Source: UBA8529 sp964390565 (GTDB lineage: Bacteria > Bacteroidota > Bacteroidia > Bacteroidales > Tenuifilaceae). Taken from it: DNA of 64,000 nt. The notes under the pieces were generated by a model. That model was given only the letters and a program-made list of their open reading frames with translations. It did no database searches and was not told the DNA's origin. Location: the NCBI GenBank assembly GCA_964390565.1, contig CAYMII010000002.1, forward strand, positions 62,001 through 126,000, given 5' to 3'. The position numbers and the translations under genes are program-made. Shown here piece by piece: positions 1 to 8,330 of the stretch; position 1 is the stretch's first letter; each line of letters opens with the position of its first letter.

Positions 1-185
1 GCAACCTTTTGAGTTGGAAGTATAACGGAATCGGTAAGCGAATACCATGTGGTTGCATAAATGGGTTGTTCAATAATATTTTTCGATTTTTCGGGTAAAG
101 ATTTTACCCATTCGCTATAGCGCGAACCAAATTTTTCTCTTACAAAATCGGGGGTAGCCTTTACAGCTGATCCTTTTATCTCCAT
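1..185 (-). CDS. N-terminus of an uncharacterised protein, cut by window edge
   Basis: An open frame runs from an ATG at 185 on the minus strand to the window edge, giving 61 residues without a stop. It begins MEIKGSAVKATPDFVREKF and contains SEWVKSLPEKSKNII. There is no signal peptide or membrane segment, so the product is probably cytoplasmic. I do not recognise the family with certainty. The gene is divergent from the bTHX gene, and the space between them holds the bTHX promoter. Codon use is like that of the neighbours, which is the main reason to call it real. Confidence 0.6.
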   Translation of the reverse strand, partial: MEIKGSAVKATPDFVREKFGSRYSEWVKSLPEKSKNIIEQPIYATTWYSLTDSVILPTQKV

Positions 186-279
186 AATTTTTCTAATATT
201 ATCGGTTTGTTATTCAATTTTACAAAAAATAATCATCATCTCAAAGTTTTTTTAAGAGCCAAATCAAACTTTAAGCAAT

Positions 280-314
280 CGTATTTTTTACTTCATTCAT
301 TTTTTCTATATTTG
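280..314 (+). promoter_or_regulatory. Bacteroidota-type promoter of the bTHX gene
   Basis: A perfect TAnnTTTG -7 box (TATATTTG) lies at 307-314, with a T-rich -33 region near 280-286. It is about 49 nt upstream of the bTHX start codon. Confidence 0.5.
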
Positions 315-362
315 CAAACCAAAATCTTAAAGTAATTAATAATCAACATAATATTAGTAATC

Positions 363-515
363 ATGGGAAAAGGAGATAAAAAAACCCGTCGTGGTAAATT
401 GTTCTTGGGTTCATACGGTAACACCAGACCAAAAAAAAGTTCAAAAAAGGTTGAAGCAACTGCTGCTCCAGTAGTAGAAAAACCAAAAACGACAAAAGCT
501 AAGGCTAAAAAATAA
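363..515 (+). CDS. 30S ribosomal protein bTHX (Thx)
   Basis: The 50-residue, very basic protein starts MGKGDKKTRRGKLFLGSYGN, the conserved core of the bTHX family. That family binds at the top of the 30S subunit head. Residues 22-50 form a Lys/Ala/Pro-rich tail typical of Bacteroidota homologues. The gene is monocistronic, with a good promoter 49 nt upstream and a strong intrinsic terminator about 25 nt downstream. It is easily missed because it is short and a longer open frame lies antisense to it. Confidence 0.9.
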   Translation: MGKGDKKTRRGKLFLGSYGNTRPKKSSKKVEATAAPVVEKPKTTKAKAKK

Positions 516-536
516 AGATAGAAATCGAACATTTTT

Positions 537-562
537 AAAAACCGGCAATGCCGGTTTTTTCA
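537..562 (+). terminator. Intrinsic terminator after bTHX
   Basis: The hairpin ACCGGC/GCCGGT with a 3-nt loop (541-555) is flanked by A and T runs. Confidence 0.85.
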
Positions 563-578
563 TCTATCCACTTACCCA

Positions 579-1181
579 ATGAGCATAGCATTATTAGATA
601 AACATATTAATGAGATTGCCAAAACGGTAACCCTTCCTGATATCACAAAAACCCAGGATATATACTTGGATATGGTTGAGATAATCATATCTCAACAGCT
701 TTCGGGGAATGTAGCAAAGGTTATATACAATAGATTTCTCGAACTTTTCAAGAATAAATACCCAAGTCCAAAGGAGCTGCTTAGAACTGATGCTCTAAAA
801 CTTCGTGAGGTTGGCCTTTCGCAAGCTAAAGCCAATTACATTAAAAACCTTGCAGAATTTGCCCTTAATAACGATTTAAGCCTTTCGCATATCGACTCGC
901 TAAGCGATGATGTAATTATTGAATTACTGACTAAAGTAAAAGGCGTTGGCAAATGGTCTGTTGAAATGCTACTAATTTTCTCACTTGATCGACCAGATGT
1001 TTTCCCTTACGACGATTTAGTGATAAAAAAGAGCATGATTGAGATATATGGCATCAAGAAAGAGGGGAAAGATCTAATAGAAAAGATGAATAAAATCTCC
1101 GAGAAATGGAAGCCAAACAGAACAATTGCATCAAGATATTTGTGGGCTTACTGGGGGTTGAAAAACAAAAAAGGAGAGTAA
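579..1181 (+). CDS. AlkA-type DNA-3-methyladenine glycosylase (HhH-GPD)
   Basis: This 200-residue protein removes alkylated bases from DNA in base-excision repair. It carries the HhH-GPD fold: SQQLS near residue 38, the helix-hairpin-helix KGVGKW at 121-126, and PYDDLVIKK at 143-151, where the Asp pair (145-146) occupies the catalytic position of AlkA relatives. The length fits short single-domain AlkA/MAG proteins that lack the N-terminal domain of E. coli AlkA. It lacks the four-Cys iron-sulfur motif of Nth/MutY. The 3' end overlaps a hairpin that acts as terminator for the convergent acylphosphatase gene. Confidence 0.85.
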   Translation: MSIALLDKHINEIAKTVTLPDITKTQDIYLDMVEIIISQQLSGNVAKVIYNRFLELFKNKYPSPKELLRTDALKLREVGLSQAKANYIKNLAEFALNNDLSLSHIDSLSDDVIIELLTKVKGVGKWSVEMLLIFSLDRPDVFPYDDLVIKKSMIEIYGIKKEGKDLIEKMNKISEKWKPNRTIASRYLWAYWGLKNKKGE

Positions 1182-1190
1182 AAACTCTCC
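1167..1190 (-). terminator. Terminator of the acylphosphatase gene
   Basis: The stem GGAGAGT/ACTCTCC (1173-1190) is followed on the minus strand by a T-rich run. It overlaps the last codons of the convergent glycosylase gene. Confidence 0.65.
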
Positions 1191-1220
1191 AAATATTTAG
1201 AATAAATACCTTTTTTGATT

Positions 1221-1493
1221 TCAGCAAATTCTAAAATCTTTAAAATCCTTCGTCTCAATTGGTGTTGATTTGCAATTGTTAACCTTTGATTGAGGCGATC
1301 CTTTTTTACAGTGCTCAACAAACACATCCATGGTATGACTATCGCACTCTGCCTCTATGAGAACTGAACCATCGGGCATATTTTTAACAAATCCCTTCAC
1401 GCCAAGTTCTCCAGCAAGCCTGTATACATAATACCTGAAACCAACCTGCTGCACTCTACCAAAAAGCTGTATCGATTTACTCTTTACTCCCAT
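1221..1493 (-). CDS. acyP: Acylphosphatase
   Basis: This small cytosolic enzyme (90 aa, the usual length) hydrolyses carboxyl-phosphate bonds such as acetyl- or carbamoyl-phosphate. The signature GRVQQVGFRYYV (residues 12-23) carries the phosphate-binding Arg20. GFVKNMPDGSV contains the catalytic Asn38, so both essential residues are present. The gene stands alone between two convergent or unrelated genes. Carbamoyl phosphate is also the substrate of the nearby carbamate kinase, but a functional link is only speculative. Confidence 0.93.
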   Translation of the reverse strand: MGVKSKSIQLFGRVQQVGFRYYVYRLAGELGVKGFVKNMPDGSVLIEAECDSHTMDVFVEHCKKGSPQSKVNNCKSTPIETKDFKDFRIC

Positions 1494-1626
1494 ATCTAGA
1501 CATTACCATTCATCGCGAAATAATGCAATAAAATACATCTAAGACAAATACAGCAATAATACCCTTACTGAAAAGAGCCTTAAACTTTTAATAAAATGAA
1601 AAACAGAATCGGAAAAAGAAGCAAAA

Positions 1627-1893
1627 CTACTCCTGAGGCGTTTCAGCGGTATTTTTACGGTGAGCGTTATTCACCTTAATATTCCTACCTTTTACCTGAG
1701 TGTCGTTTAAGGCACGAATAGCATTTTCTGCTTCCTCATCACGTTCCATCTCAACAAATCCATAACCTTTAGACTTCCCCGTTTGTTTATCAACAATAAT
1801 CTTAACATCAGTTACATTACCATAAACTAAAAAAATTTCTTTCAAATCCTCAATAGTCATGGTATAAGCAATGTTACCAACATAAATTGTCAT
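1627..1893 (-). CDS. RRM-domain RNA-binding protein (Rbp type)
   Basis: I place the start at the ATG at 1893, giving 88 residues (MTIYVGNIAYTMT...). The frame stays open to 1950, but the extra 19 codons have no counterpart in this family and run towards the upstream terminator. The protein is one RNA-recognition motif with RNP2 IYVGNI (3-8) and RNP1 KGYGFVEM (42-49), then a short Asn/Lys/Thr tail. Such single-RRM proteins are abundant in Bacteroidota and cyanobacteria and are thought to act as RNA chaperones. The gene is monocistronic. Confidence 0.88.
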   Translation of the reverse strand: MTIYVGNIAYTMTIEDLKEIFLVYGNVTDVKIIVDKQTGKSKGYGFVEMERDEEAENAIRALNDTQVKGRNIKVNNAHRKNTAETPQE

Positions 1894-1950
1894 AGCAAGA
1901 AAGATTTTAATTACAACAAAATTAAAATTACGGCGTTTTTTAGTAACCAC

Positions 1951-1985
1951 AAAAAAAAAGGCAGCTTTTCGCTGCCTTTTTTATC
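1951..1985 (-). terminator. Terminator after argF
   Basis: The stem GGCAGC/GCTGCC (1960-1976) with a 5-nt loop has T runs on both sides. It lies directly downstream of the ornithine carbamoyltransferase gene on the minus strand. Confidence 0.85.
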
Positions 1986-1999
1986 TTTTTTGGAAAAAT

Positions 2000-3001
2000 T
2001 TACTGACCCAATGTAGCTACCATAACTGCTTTAATAGTGTGCATGCGGTTTTCAGCCTCATCAAACACGATTGATGCATTTGATTCAAAAACCTCCTCGG
2101 TTACTTCCATCTCAGCAAGGCCAAACTTTTTAAACATATCTTCACCAACAGCTGTCTCACGGTTGTGGAAAGCAGGTAAACAATGCATAAACTTGCAATT
2201 TGGATTGCCAGTTAACTCCATTGCTCTCTTATTAACTTGGTAAGACTTTAGAAGATTAACTCTCTCAGCCCATACTGAATCCGGCTCACCCATTGATACC
2301 CAAACATCAGTATAAAGGAAATCACAACCTTTAACACCCTCTTCAACACTTTCGGTTAAAGTAATTTTAGCGCCTGTTTCTTTTGCAATCTCACGACATT
2401 TAGCCACTAAATCTTCAGTTGGCCAGCAAGCCTTTGGAGCGCAAGCTCTAAAATCCATACCCATTTTGGTAGCACCTACCATAAGAGAGTTACCCATGTT
2501 GTTACGAGCATCGCCTAAGTAGCAGAAAGTAACTTTGCTCAAAGGTTTATCGGTATGCTCACGCATGGTTAGGAAATCGGCAAGAATTTGTGTTGGGTGG
2601 AATTCAGTTGTTAAACCATTCCATACTGGCACACCAGCATATGCCGCTAAAGTCTCAACAATCTCTTGAGAATAACCACGGTACTCAATACCATCGTACA
2701 TACGACCAAGAACACGAGCTGTATCCTTCATCGATTCCTTTTTACCCATCTGTGATCCTGAAGGACCTAGGTAGGTAACGTGAGCACCTTGATCTAAAGC
2801 AGCAACCTCAAACGCACAACGGGTGCGGGTTGAATCCTTCTCGAAAAGCAAAACAATATTTTTGCCTTTTAGCTTCTGTTGCTCTGTACCTGCATACTTT
2901 GCAGCTTTTAATTCAGCAGATAAATCAAGTAAGTATTGAATCTCTTTTGGAGAAAAATCCAAGAGTTTCAAAAAACTACGATTCCTTAAATTGAATGCCA
3001 T
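2000..3001 (-). CDS. argF: Ornithine carbamoyltransferase
   Basis: Transfers a carbamoyl group between carbamoyl phosphate and ornithine/citrulline. The 333-residue protein has the carbamoyl-phosphate motif STRTR (57-61), HPTQ (135-138), the ornithine-binding DVWVSMG (232-238) and HCLP (273-276). It lies 25 nt downstream of carbamate kinase in the same direction and ends at a strong terminator, so the two form an operon. That pairing favours a catabolic role (ArcB type: citrulline to ornithine plus carbamoyl phosphate) over arginine synthesis, although the protein family itself does both. Arginine deiminase is not in the window. Confidence 0.95.
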   Translation of the reverse strand: MAFNLRNRSFLKLLDFSPKEIQYLLDLSAELKAAKYAGTEQQKLKGKNIVLLFEKDSTRTRCAFEVAALDQGAHVTYLGPSGSQMGKKESMKDTARVLGRMYDGIEYRGYSQEIVETLAAYAGVPVWNGLTTEFHPTQILADFLTMREHTDKPLSKVTFCYLGDARNNMGNSLMVGATKMGMDFRACAPKACWPTEDLVAKCREIAKETGAKITLTESVEEGVKGCDFLYTDVWVSMGEPDSVWAERVNLLKSYQVNKRAMELTGNPNCKFMHCLPAFHNRETAVGEDMFKKFGLAEMEVTEEVFESNASIVFDEAENRMHTIKAVMVATLGQ

Positions 3002-3026
3002 AGCTATTATATTTTATTGGTTAATA

Positions 3027-3986
3027 TTAATCTTCGTATTCTAAAGTGATTTTTGTACCATAGCTCATATCCTCGAGCTTTGTAGCTTCGGTAATTACGC
3101 TCATCTTGCCACCATTCTCAACAAAAGATAGGCAAGAGCGAATCTTTGGAGCCATATTGCCTTCACCAAACATACCCTCTTTAAGGTACCTATCGGTATC
3201 AACTTTATTTAAAAACTCCAATTTCTTTTCACCTGGCTTCTTATAGTTAATGTAAACAAAAGGAACGTCGGTTAAAATATAGAATTCATCCGCACCAATG
3301 CGATTTGCAAGAAGCGATGAAGCAGAATCTTTATCGATTACAGCCTCAGATGGACGAATATCGCCAACCTCATCGATATAAACTGGTACGCCACCGCCAC
3401 CAGATGCGATAACGATAATGCCCTGACGAACAAGCTGATTAATCACCTTTTCGTTAAGAATCCCAACTGGTTTTGGTGATGGAACAACTCTACGCCATCC
3501 GCTGCCAGTATCTTTTACCTCTTCCTTAAACATCCAACCTTTGGATTTTGTTAGAGCATCAGCCTGCTCTTTGTTGTAGATTTTGCCTACCCTTTTAGTT
3601 GGATTTTGGAATGCTGGATCATCTTTATCAACAATAACAGGGGTAACTAAACAGCAAACCTCTTTGTCGATACCATGCTTACGAAGCACGTTACGAAGCA
3701 TGCGCTCAATCATGTAGCCAATACCACCTTGTGAGTCAGCAACACAAATATCTAGTGGCATCTGAGGAATTCCATACATCTCCTCGCCTGCATCGTTTCT
3801 CATAAGGATATTACCAACCTGTGGACCATTACCATGGCTGATAACCAAATCGTAACCCTCTTTAATGAGGTAAATAAGGTTCTCGAGAGTATCGGTTGTG
3901 TTCTGCTCTTGTTCCTCGATAGTCCCAACCTGATTTCCACGTAGCAAGGCATTACCGCCCAACGCTACAACCGCTAATTTATTCAT
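3027..3986 (-). CDS. arcC: Carbamate kinase
   Basis: Converts carbamoyl phosphate and ADP to ATP, ammonia and CO2, the energy-yielding step of citrulline/arginine fermentation. The protein begins MNKLAVVALGGNALL and has the amino-acid-kinase pattern ALGGNAL (8-14), SHGNGPQVGN and ASGGGGVPV. I choose the ATG at 3986 (319 aa, the family's usual length). The frame is open to 4043, but a -7 box at 4023-4030 would put transcription initiation inside that extension. It is the first gene of an operon with argF. Confidence 0.95.
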   Translation of the reverse strand: MNKLAVVALGGNALLRGNQVGTIEEQEQNTTDTLENLIYLIKEGYDLVISHGNGPQVGNILMRNDAGEEMYGIPQMPLDICVADSQGGIGYMIERMLRNVLRKHGIDKEVCCLVTPVIVDKDDPAFQNPTKRVGKIYNKEQADALTKSKGWMFKEEVKDTGSGWRRVVPSPKPVGILNEKVINQLVRQGIIVIASGGGGVPVYIDEVGDIRPSEAVIDKDSASSLLANRIGADEFYILTDVPFVYINYKKPGEKKLEFLNKVDTDRYLKEGMFGEGNMAPKIRSCLSFVENGGKMSVITEATKLEDMSYGTKITLEYED

Positions 3987-4022
3987 TGTCAAATTATTAT
4001 TTATATCAAATTCTAGGAGTTG

Positions 4023-4030
4023 CAAAACTA
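4023..4030 (-). promoter_or_regulatory. -7 box of the arcC-argF operon
   Basis: On the minus strand the octamer TAGTTTTG matches TAnnTTTG exactly. The -33 element is weak. The expected start site near 4016 supports the arcC start at 3986. Confidence 0.4.
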
Positions 4031-4294
4031 TAAATTTTTTCATTTTCCTAAATCTTTCGCCCCCATCTTCTGCTATTTAACATGCCTTTTTAAGTATGTT
4101 AAGAAACATGTTTTTGCTCAAATATAAATAAGCATAAGGTATGCAGGGTTCATCATTTCATAACAATACCATTTTCTTAAGCTATGAAATTAAGTTTGAT
4201 AATATTCACTTTATCATTGACGATTTTCGATAACAATACCCATTCGATTAAAAACAAATACGTATTTTTAGCTCTTGGAAAACAAAATTATTAA

Positions 4295-4993
4295 ATGAAA
4301 AAAAAACACACCCTATATCTAAATCTAATTCTCTTTATAGCTATTTCATTTATTAGTTGTAGTGAATCTCTAAATAAAAAGGACTTCAATGAAGGCACAA
4401 TAGAATATGGCATTCAAGTTGAAGGGGGCGATAAAGCAAAAATCAGCAGTTTCTCAATTCCAAGCAAATTTGTTGTAAAATTCAAAGATAATAATACATC
4501 AAATCATATCGAAGGAATGTCAGGAAGTGTCAATCTTACATTTATAAAAAATATTGATGATCAAACATTCATCGTGCTTGTAAATCTTTGGAGTAAAAAA
4601 CTTTTCTACCAAGATTCGTTGCTTAAGAAGAATTTACCAGAAACTTACCCAGGGATGGAACTCCTTTCCATTAAAAAAACAGATGAGATAGTTGAATTCA
4701 ATGGTTTTAAATGCAAAAAAGCTGTTGCTCATTTCATGGATTCAACCAGTTTAAAGTTTGATATTTTATACACCAATGAGATTAATATTGCAAACCCAAA
4801 CGTAAACACTCCCTTTGAGCAAGTTGATGGGGTAATGCTAAAGTTCAGCGTAAAGGTCAATAAACACTTAATGAGCCTATCAGCAACTACTATTAAACGA
4901 GAACGCATCTCGATGGATGAGTTCTCGCTCCCTAAAGGATATGAGAAAGTCACAAAACGCACTATTGAAGATCTTGTATCGTTAATGCAATAG
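4295..4993 (+). CDS. Uncharacterised lipoprotein
   Basis: The 232-residue protein has a type II signal peptide with a lipobox ending in Cys22 (SFISCSES), so it is a predicted lipoprotein. The mature part is mostly alternating beta-strand sequence with GTIEYGIQV near the N-terminus, similar in feel to DUF4412/GLPGLI-type envelope proteins of Bacteroidota, but I cannot confirm membership. The C-terminal segment KGYEKVTKRTIEDLVSLM is polar and helical. It precedes ftsK by 86 nt in the same direction. Confidence 0.75.
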   Translation: MKKKHTLYLNLILFIAISFISCSESLNKKDFNEGTIEYGIQVEGGDKAKISSFSIPSKFVVKFKDNNTSNHIEGMSGSVNLTFIKNIDDQTFIVLVNLWSKKLFYQDSLLKKNLPETYPGMELLSIKKTDEIVEFNGFKCKKAVAHFMDSTSLKFDILYTNEINIANPNVNTPFEQVDGVMLKFSVKVNKHLMSLSATTIKRERISMDEFSLPKGYEKVTKRTIEDLVSLMQ

Positions 4994-5079
4994 CAAACTC
5001 TTTTCCCTATTCCTATTACAAAATCAGAATAATTCTATTACTTTGCATTTGATAAAAAAACACCTGTATAATTTGTAAA

Positions 5080-7608
5080 ATGGCAAAGCAAGAAGAAAAA
5101 CCTATTGATAAAAAGGCTGAACCAGAGATTCAAAAGAAATCATTTTTCAAGGATGAACGCGTTCGATTTACCCTAGGTGTTTTCACAATCTTTTTTGCCA
5201 TTTACCTGACAATAGCATTTGTCTCTTACCTATTTAGCTGGCAAGTAGATCAAAGCTTCGAATGGCAAAATATATTCTCGGGCTCCGATACACGAGTACA
5301 AAACTGGACAGGCAAAATCGGCGCTTCTTTCTCAGTCCAATTCATGAATAGATGGTTTGGAATTGCCTCTTTCAGCGTTCCTTTTATAATTGGCCTGTTG
5401 GGTTTAAGGTTACTCAAAACAAGGCCTCTCCCATTCCGTAAAACAACTTTCAAACTTATCATTGGCACAGTTCTTCTGTCTCTTGTTCTTGGCTTTTTAT
5501 TTCAAACAACAGGTGGCTTTTTAGGAAGTGGACTCGGTGGCGCTCACGGACTTTTCGTTTCGAACTGGATTTCGGCACTTGTAGGTAAAGTAGGAACGGC
5601 TTTCCTGCTGCTGCTTGGTTGCATTGCTTTTTCAATTTACATACAGCCTAACTCTTTGCATTGGTTTAACCGTATGTATGGTCAGATACTTCTCCTTTTC
5701 AAACCAAAAGAGAAAAAAGTTGAAGAAGCATCAGAAGAAACATCCATTAAGAAAACAACTATCATAAATAGTCATGGTGAGGCTATTGAAATTGTAGAAG
5801 ACAAAGACATAGAAGAAGATGTCGAAGAAGAGGAAGAAACGCTTGTTTCGCCACACCCGGTTTTTGAGGATAAGTTAATCGATGAACCTAATGAAGCACC
5901 AGTAATCGAAGAGGAATCGGAGGAAATAGAATCGGAATTGGTTGAAGTTGAATTTAGCAATAAGGTTGAAGAAACGACAGGTTCTACTCACCAAATACAA
6001 GCAGTTATTGCTGCCGAAGGTGAAGGTGATGTAGAGTTAACCATTGAATCGGTACAGGAAATTGAAGCCAATGGCTCTGTAATAGATAATCAAGAACTTT
6101 ACGATCCAACACTAGAATTATCAAGCTACCAAAGACCTCCAATTGAAATACTCGAAGAGTATAAGAATCAGGAATCTCCTGTTTCGAACGAGGAGCTTAT
6201 TGCAAACAAGAATAAGATCGTTGAAACCCTTGCTAACTACAAGATTCAAATTGACAAAATCAAGGCAACCATTGGTCCAACTGTTACTTTATACGAGATA
6301 GTTCCAGCTCCAGGCGTTAGAATCAGCAAGATAAAGAATCTTGAAGATGATATCGCTCTTAGCCTTGCGGCTTTGGGCATTCGTATCATTGCCCCTATTC
6401 CCGGTAGAGGAACAATAGGTATTGAAGTTCCTAACCAAAAGCCTGAAGTTGTTTCGATGTACTCCATCATTAAATCGGCAAAATTTCAGGAAAGCAAGCA
6501 TGAACTGCTAATTGCTTTAGGAAAAAATATATCAAACGAAACATTTATTCTTGATCTTACAAAACTACCCCACTTGCTTGTTGCTGGGGCAACAGGACAA
6601 GGTAAATCGGTAGGCTTGAATGCTATCATTACATCACTGCTTTACAAGAAGCACCCATCGCAGCTTAAGTTTGTACTAATCGACCCTAAGAAGGTTGAAT
6701 TAACGCTTTATAGTCGATTAGAGAAGCACTTTTTGGCTAAACTTCCTGATTCCGATGAAGCAATCATTACTGATACTCAAAAGGTAATCTACACGCTAAA
6801 TTCGCTTTGCATCGAAATGGATCAGCGTTACGAATTATTAAAAGCAGCACAAGTAAGAAACATAAAGGAATATAACGATAAATTTACTGCTCGTAGACTA
6901 AACCCCAACAAAGGCCACAAATTCCTACCATACATAGTAGTGGTAATTGATGAGTTTGCCGATTTAATAATGACAGCAGGTCGCGAGGTGGAAACGCCTT
7001 TGGCTCGCTTGGCACAACTTGCTCGCGCAATTGGAATTCACCTTATTATAGCAACTCAACGACCTTCGATTAACATCATAACCGGTGTAATCAAAGCAAA
7101 CTTCCCTGCTCGTATTGCTTTCCGCGTATCATCAATGATTGACTCTCGGACTATACTTGATCACCCAGGAGCAAACCAGCTCATAGGCAGAGGCGATATG
7201 CTTGTTTCAACCGGTAGCGATATGGTTCGTGTACAATGTGCTTTTGTAGACGTTCCAGAAATTGAAAGATTAACTGATTTTATCAGCAACCAAAGGGGTT
7301 ATGCTACTGCATTTATGCTACCTGAATACGCCCCTGAATCGAGCGAGGAACATTTTGAGGTAGATTTACGTAAACGTGACGATCTTTTCGATGAAGCCGC
7401 GAGACTCGTAGTTCAATACCAACAGGGATCAACATCGCTTATTCAACGAAAATTTTCAATAGGTTACAATCGTGCTGGCAGGATTATTGATCAACTTGAG
7501 GCAGCAGGAGTTGTTGGACCTTTTGAAGGCAGTAAAGCTCGAAATGTTCTTATCACTGATGAAGTTTCACTTGAACAAATAATAAATAGTTTACAAAATC
7601 AACAATAA
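5080..7608 (+). CDS. ftsK: DNA translocase FtsK/SpoIIIE
   Basis: This septal DNA pump clears and aligns chromosome termini at division. The 842 residues comprise an N-terminal membrane domain with about four or five helices (residues 25-190), an acidic Glu-rich linker (about 210-340), the translocase core with Walker A GATGQGKS (503-510) and Walker B IVVVIDEFADL, and the C-terminal winged-helix gamma domain, which recognises polar DNA motifs (last ~65 residues, containing RKFSIGYNRAGRIIDQLE). It lies 11 nt upstream of the lolA-like gene, and the two probably form an operon. Confidence 0.96.
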   Translation: MAKQEEKPIDKKAEPEIQKKSFFKDERVRFTLGVFTIFFAIYLTIAFVSYLFSWQVDQSFEWQNIFSGSDTRVQNWTGKIGASFSVQFMNRWFGIASFSVPFIIGLLGLRLLKTRPLPFRKTTFKLIIGTVLLSLVLGFLFQTTGGFLGSGLGGAHGLFVSNWISALVGKVGTAFLLLLGCIAFSIYIQPNSLHWFNRMYGQILLLFKPKEKKVEEASEETSIKKTTIINSHGEAIEIVEDKDIEEDVEEEEETLVSPHPVFEDKLIDEPNEAPVIEEESEEIESELVEVEFSNKVEETTGSTHQIQAVIAAEGEGDVELTIESVQEIEANGSVIDNQELYDPTLELSSYQRPPIEILEEYKNQESPVSNEELIANKNKIVETLANYKIQIDKIKATIGPTVTLYEIVPAPGVRISKIKNLEDDIALSLAALGIRIIAPIPGRGTIGIEVPNQKPEVVSMYSIIKSAKFQESKHELLIALGKNISNETFILDLTKLPHLLVAGATGQGKSVGLNAIITSLLYKKHPSQLKFVLIDPKKVELTLYSRLEKHFLAKLPDSDEAIITDTQKVIYTLNSLCIEMDQRYELLKAAQVRNIKEYNDKFTARRLNPNKGHKFLPYIVVVIDEFADLIMTAGREVETPLARLAQLARAIGIHLIIATQRPSINIITGVIKANFPARIAFRVSSMIDSRTILDHPGANQLIGRGDMLVSTGSDMVRVQCAFVDVPEIERLTDFISNQRGYATAFMLPEYAPESSEEHFEVDLRKRDDLFDEAARLVVQYQQGSTSLIQRKFSIGYNRAGRIIDQLEAAGVVGPFEGSKARNVLITDEVSLEQIINSLQNQQ

Positions 7609-7619
7609 TACGAATTACA

Positions 7620-8267
7620 ATGAAGAAGTTTGGATTAATTCTGATGGGTATTTGCTTTTCATTAACAATTTTTGCTCAAAGCGCGCCTCTCGGGAAGGAT
7701 GTCGTGAATAGTTTTAGTGCTAAGATGCAAAACCTCACATCGCTATCAGCAAAATTTTCATTTACGCTAGAAAACCTTAAAGAAAAAATTACTGATACAC
7801 ACGAGGGAGATATAGTTGTAAAAGGGAAAAAGTACAACTTAGAGCTAATGGGAATGGAAGCTTATTTCGATGGTAAAACTAAGTGGCAATTCAATAAGCA
7901 AGCAAACGAGGTTACCATATCAGAACCTACCATTATTGAGGGTGGTTTTTTCGACGATCCTACAAAGTTATTTAAGGATTACGAGAAAAACTTTAAATCA
8001 AAATTTATTGGCGAAAAGGTGGAGAAAAACAGAACAATATATGAGCTAGAACTTTACCCAATAGACTTAAGTACCCCTTACTCTAAACTAAACCTTAAGT
8101 TCGACAAAAAAACGCTTGAGCCTGTTCAAATAAAATATCAAGGGAAAGATGGCAATAACTACATCATTAAAGTAAAAGTTTTCAGATCCAATGTTCCTGT
8201 TAGGGATGAAAGGTTTACTTTTGAGCCTAAAAAACATAAAGGAATTGAAATTATAGATATGAGATAA
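7620..8267 (+). CDS. lolA: LolA-like outer-membrane lipoprotein carrier
   Basis: Predicted periplasmic carrier that takes lipoproteins from LolCDE to the outer membrane. The 215-residue protein has a clear signal peptide (MKKFGLILMGICFSLTIFAQ). The mature part shows the LolA/LppX half-barrel pattern: LTSLSAKFSFTLEN, GDIVVKGKKYNLEL, YFDGKTKWQF and a C-terminal GIEIIDMR. The ftsK-lolA order is a common conserved neighbourhood. The distinction from LolA paralogues of the DUF4292 type rests on length and this context. Confidence 0.88.
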   Translation: MKKFGLILMGICFSLTIFAQSAPLGKDVVNSFSAKMQNLTSLSAKFSFTLENLKEKITDTHEGDIVVKGKKYNLELMGMEAYFDGKTKWQFNKQANEVTISEPTIIEGGFFDDPTKLFKDYEKNFKSKFIGEKVEKNRTIYELELYPIDLSTPYSKLNLKFDKKTLEPVQIKYQGKDGNNYIIKVKVFRSNVPVRDERFTFEPKKHKGIEIIDMR

Positions 8268-8282
8268 GGTTTTATGCCTATC

Positions 8283-8322
8283 AAAAAAGAACCGAGTAAG
8301 ATTTTACTCGGTTCTTTTTTTA
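8283..8322. terminator. Bidirectional terminator between lolA and the PgpH gene
   Basis: The stem GAACCGAGTAA/TTACTCGGTTC is flanked by A and T runs, so it works for both convergent genes. Confidence 0.88.
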
Positions 8323-8330
8323 CTATAAAA

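Noticed and set aside
293..532. 79-codon minus-strand hydrophobic frame
   Set aside because: It is antisense to the real bTHX gene, which has promoter, conserved sequence and terminator.
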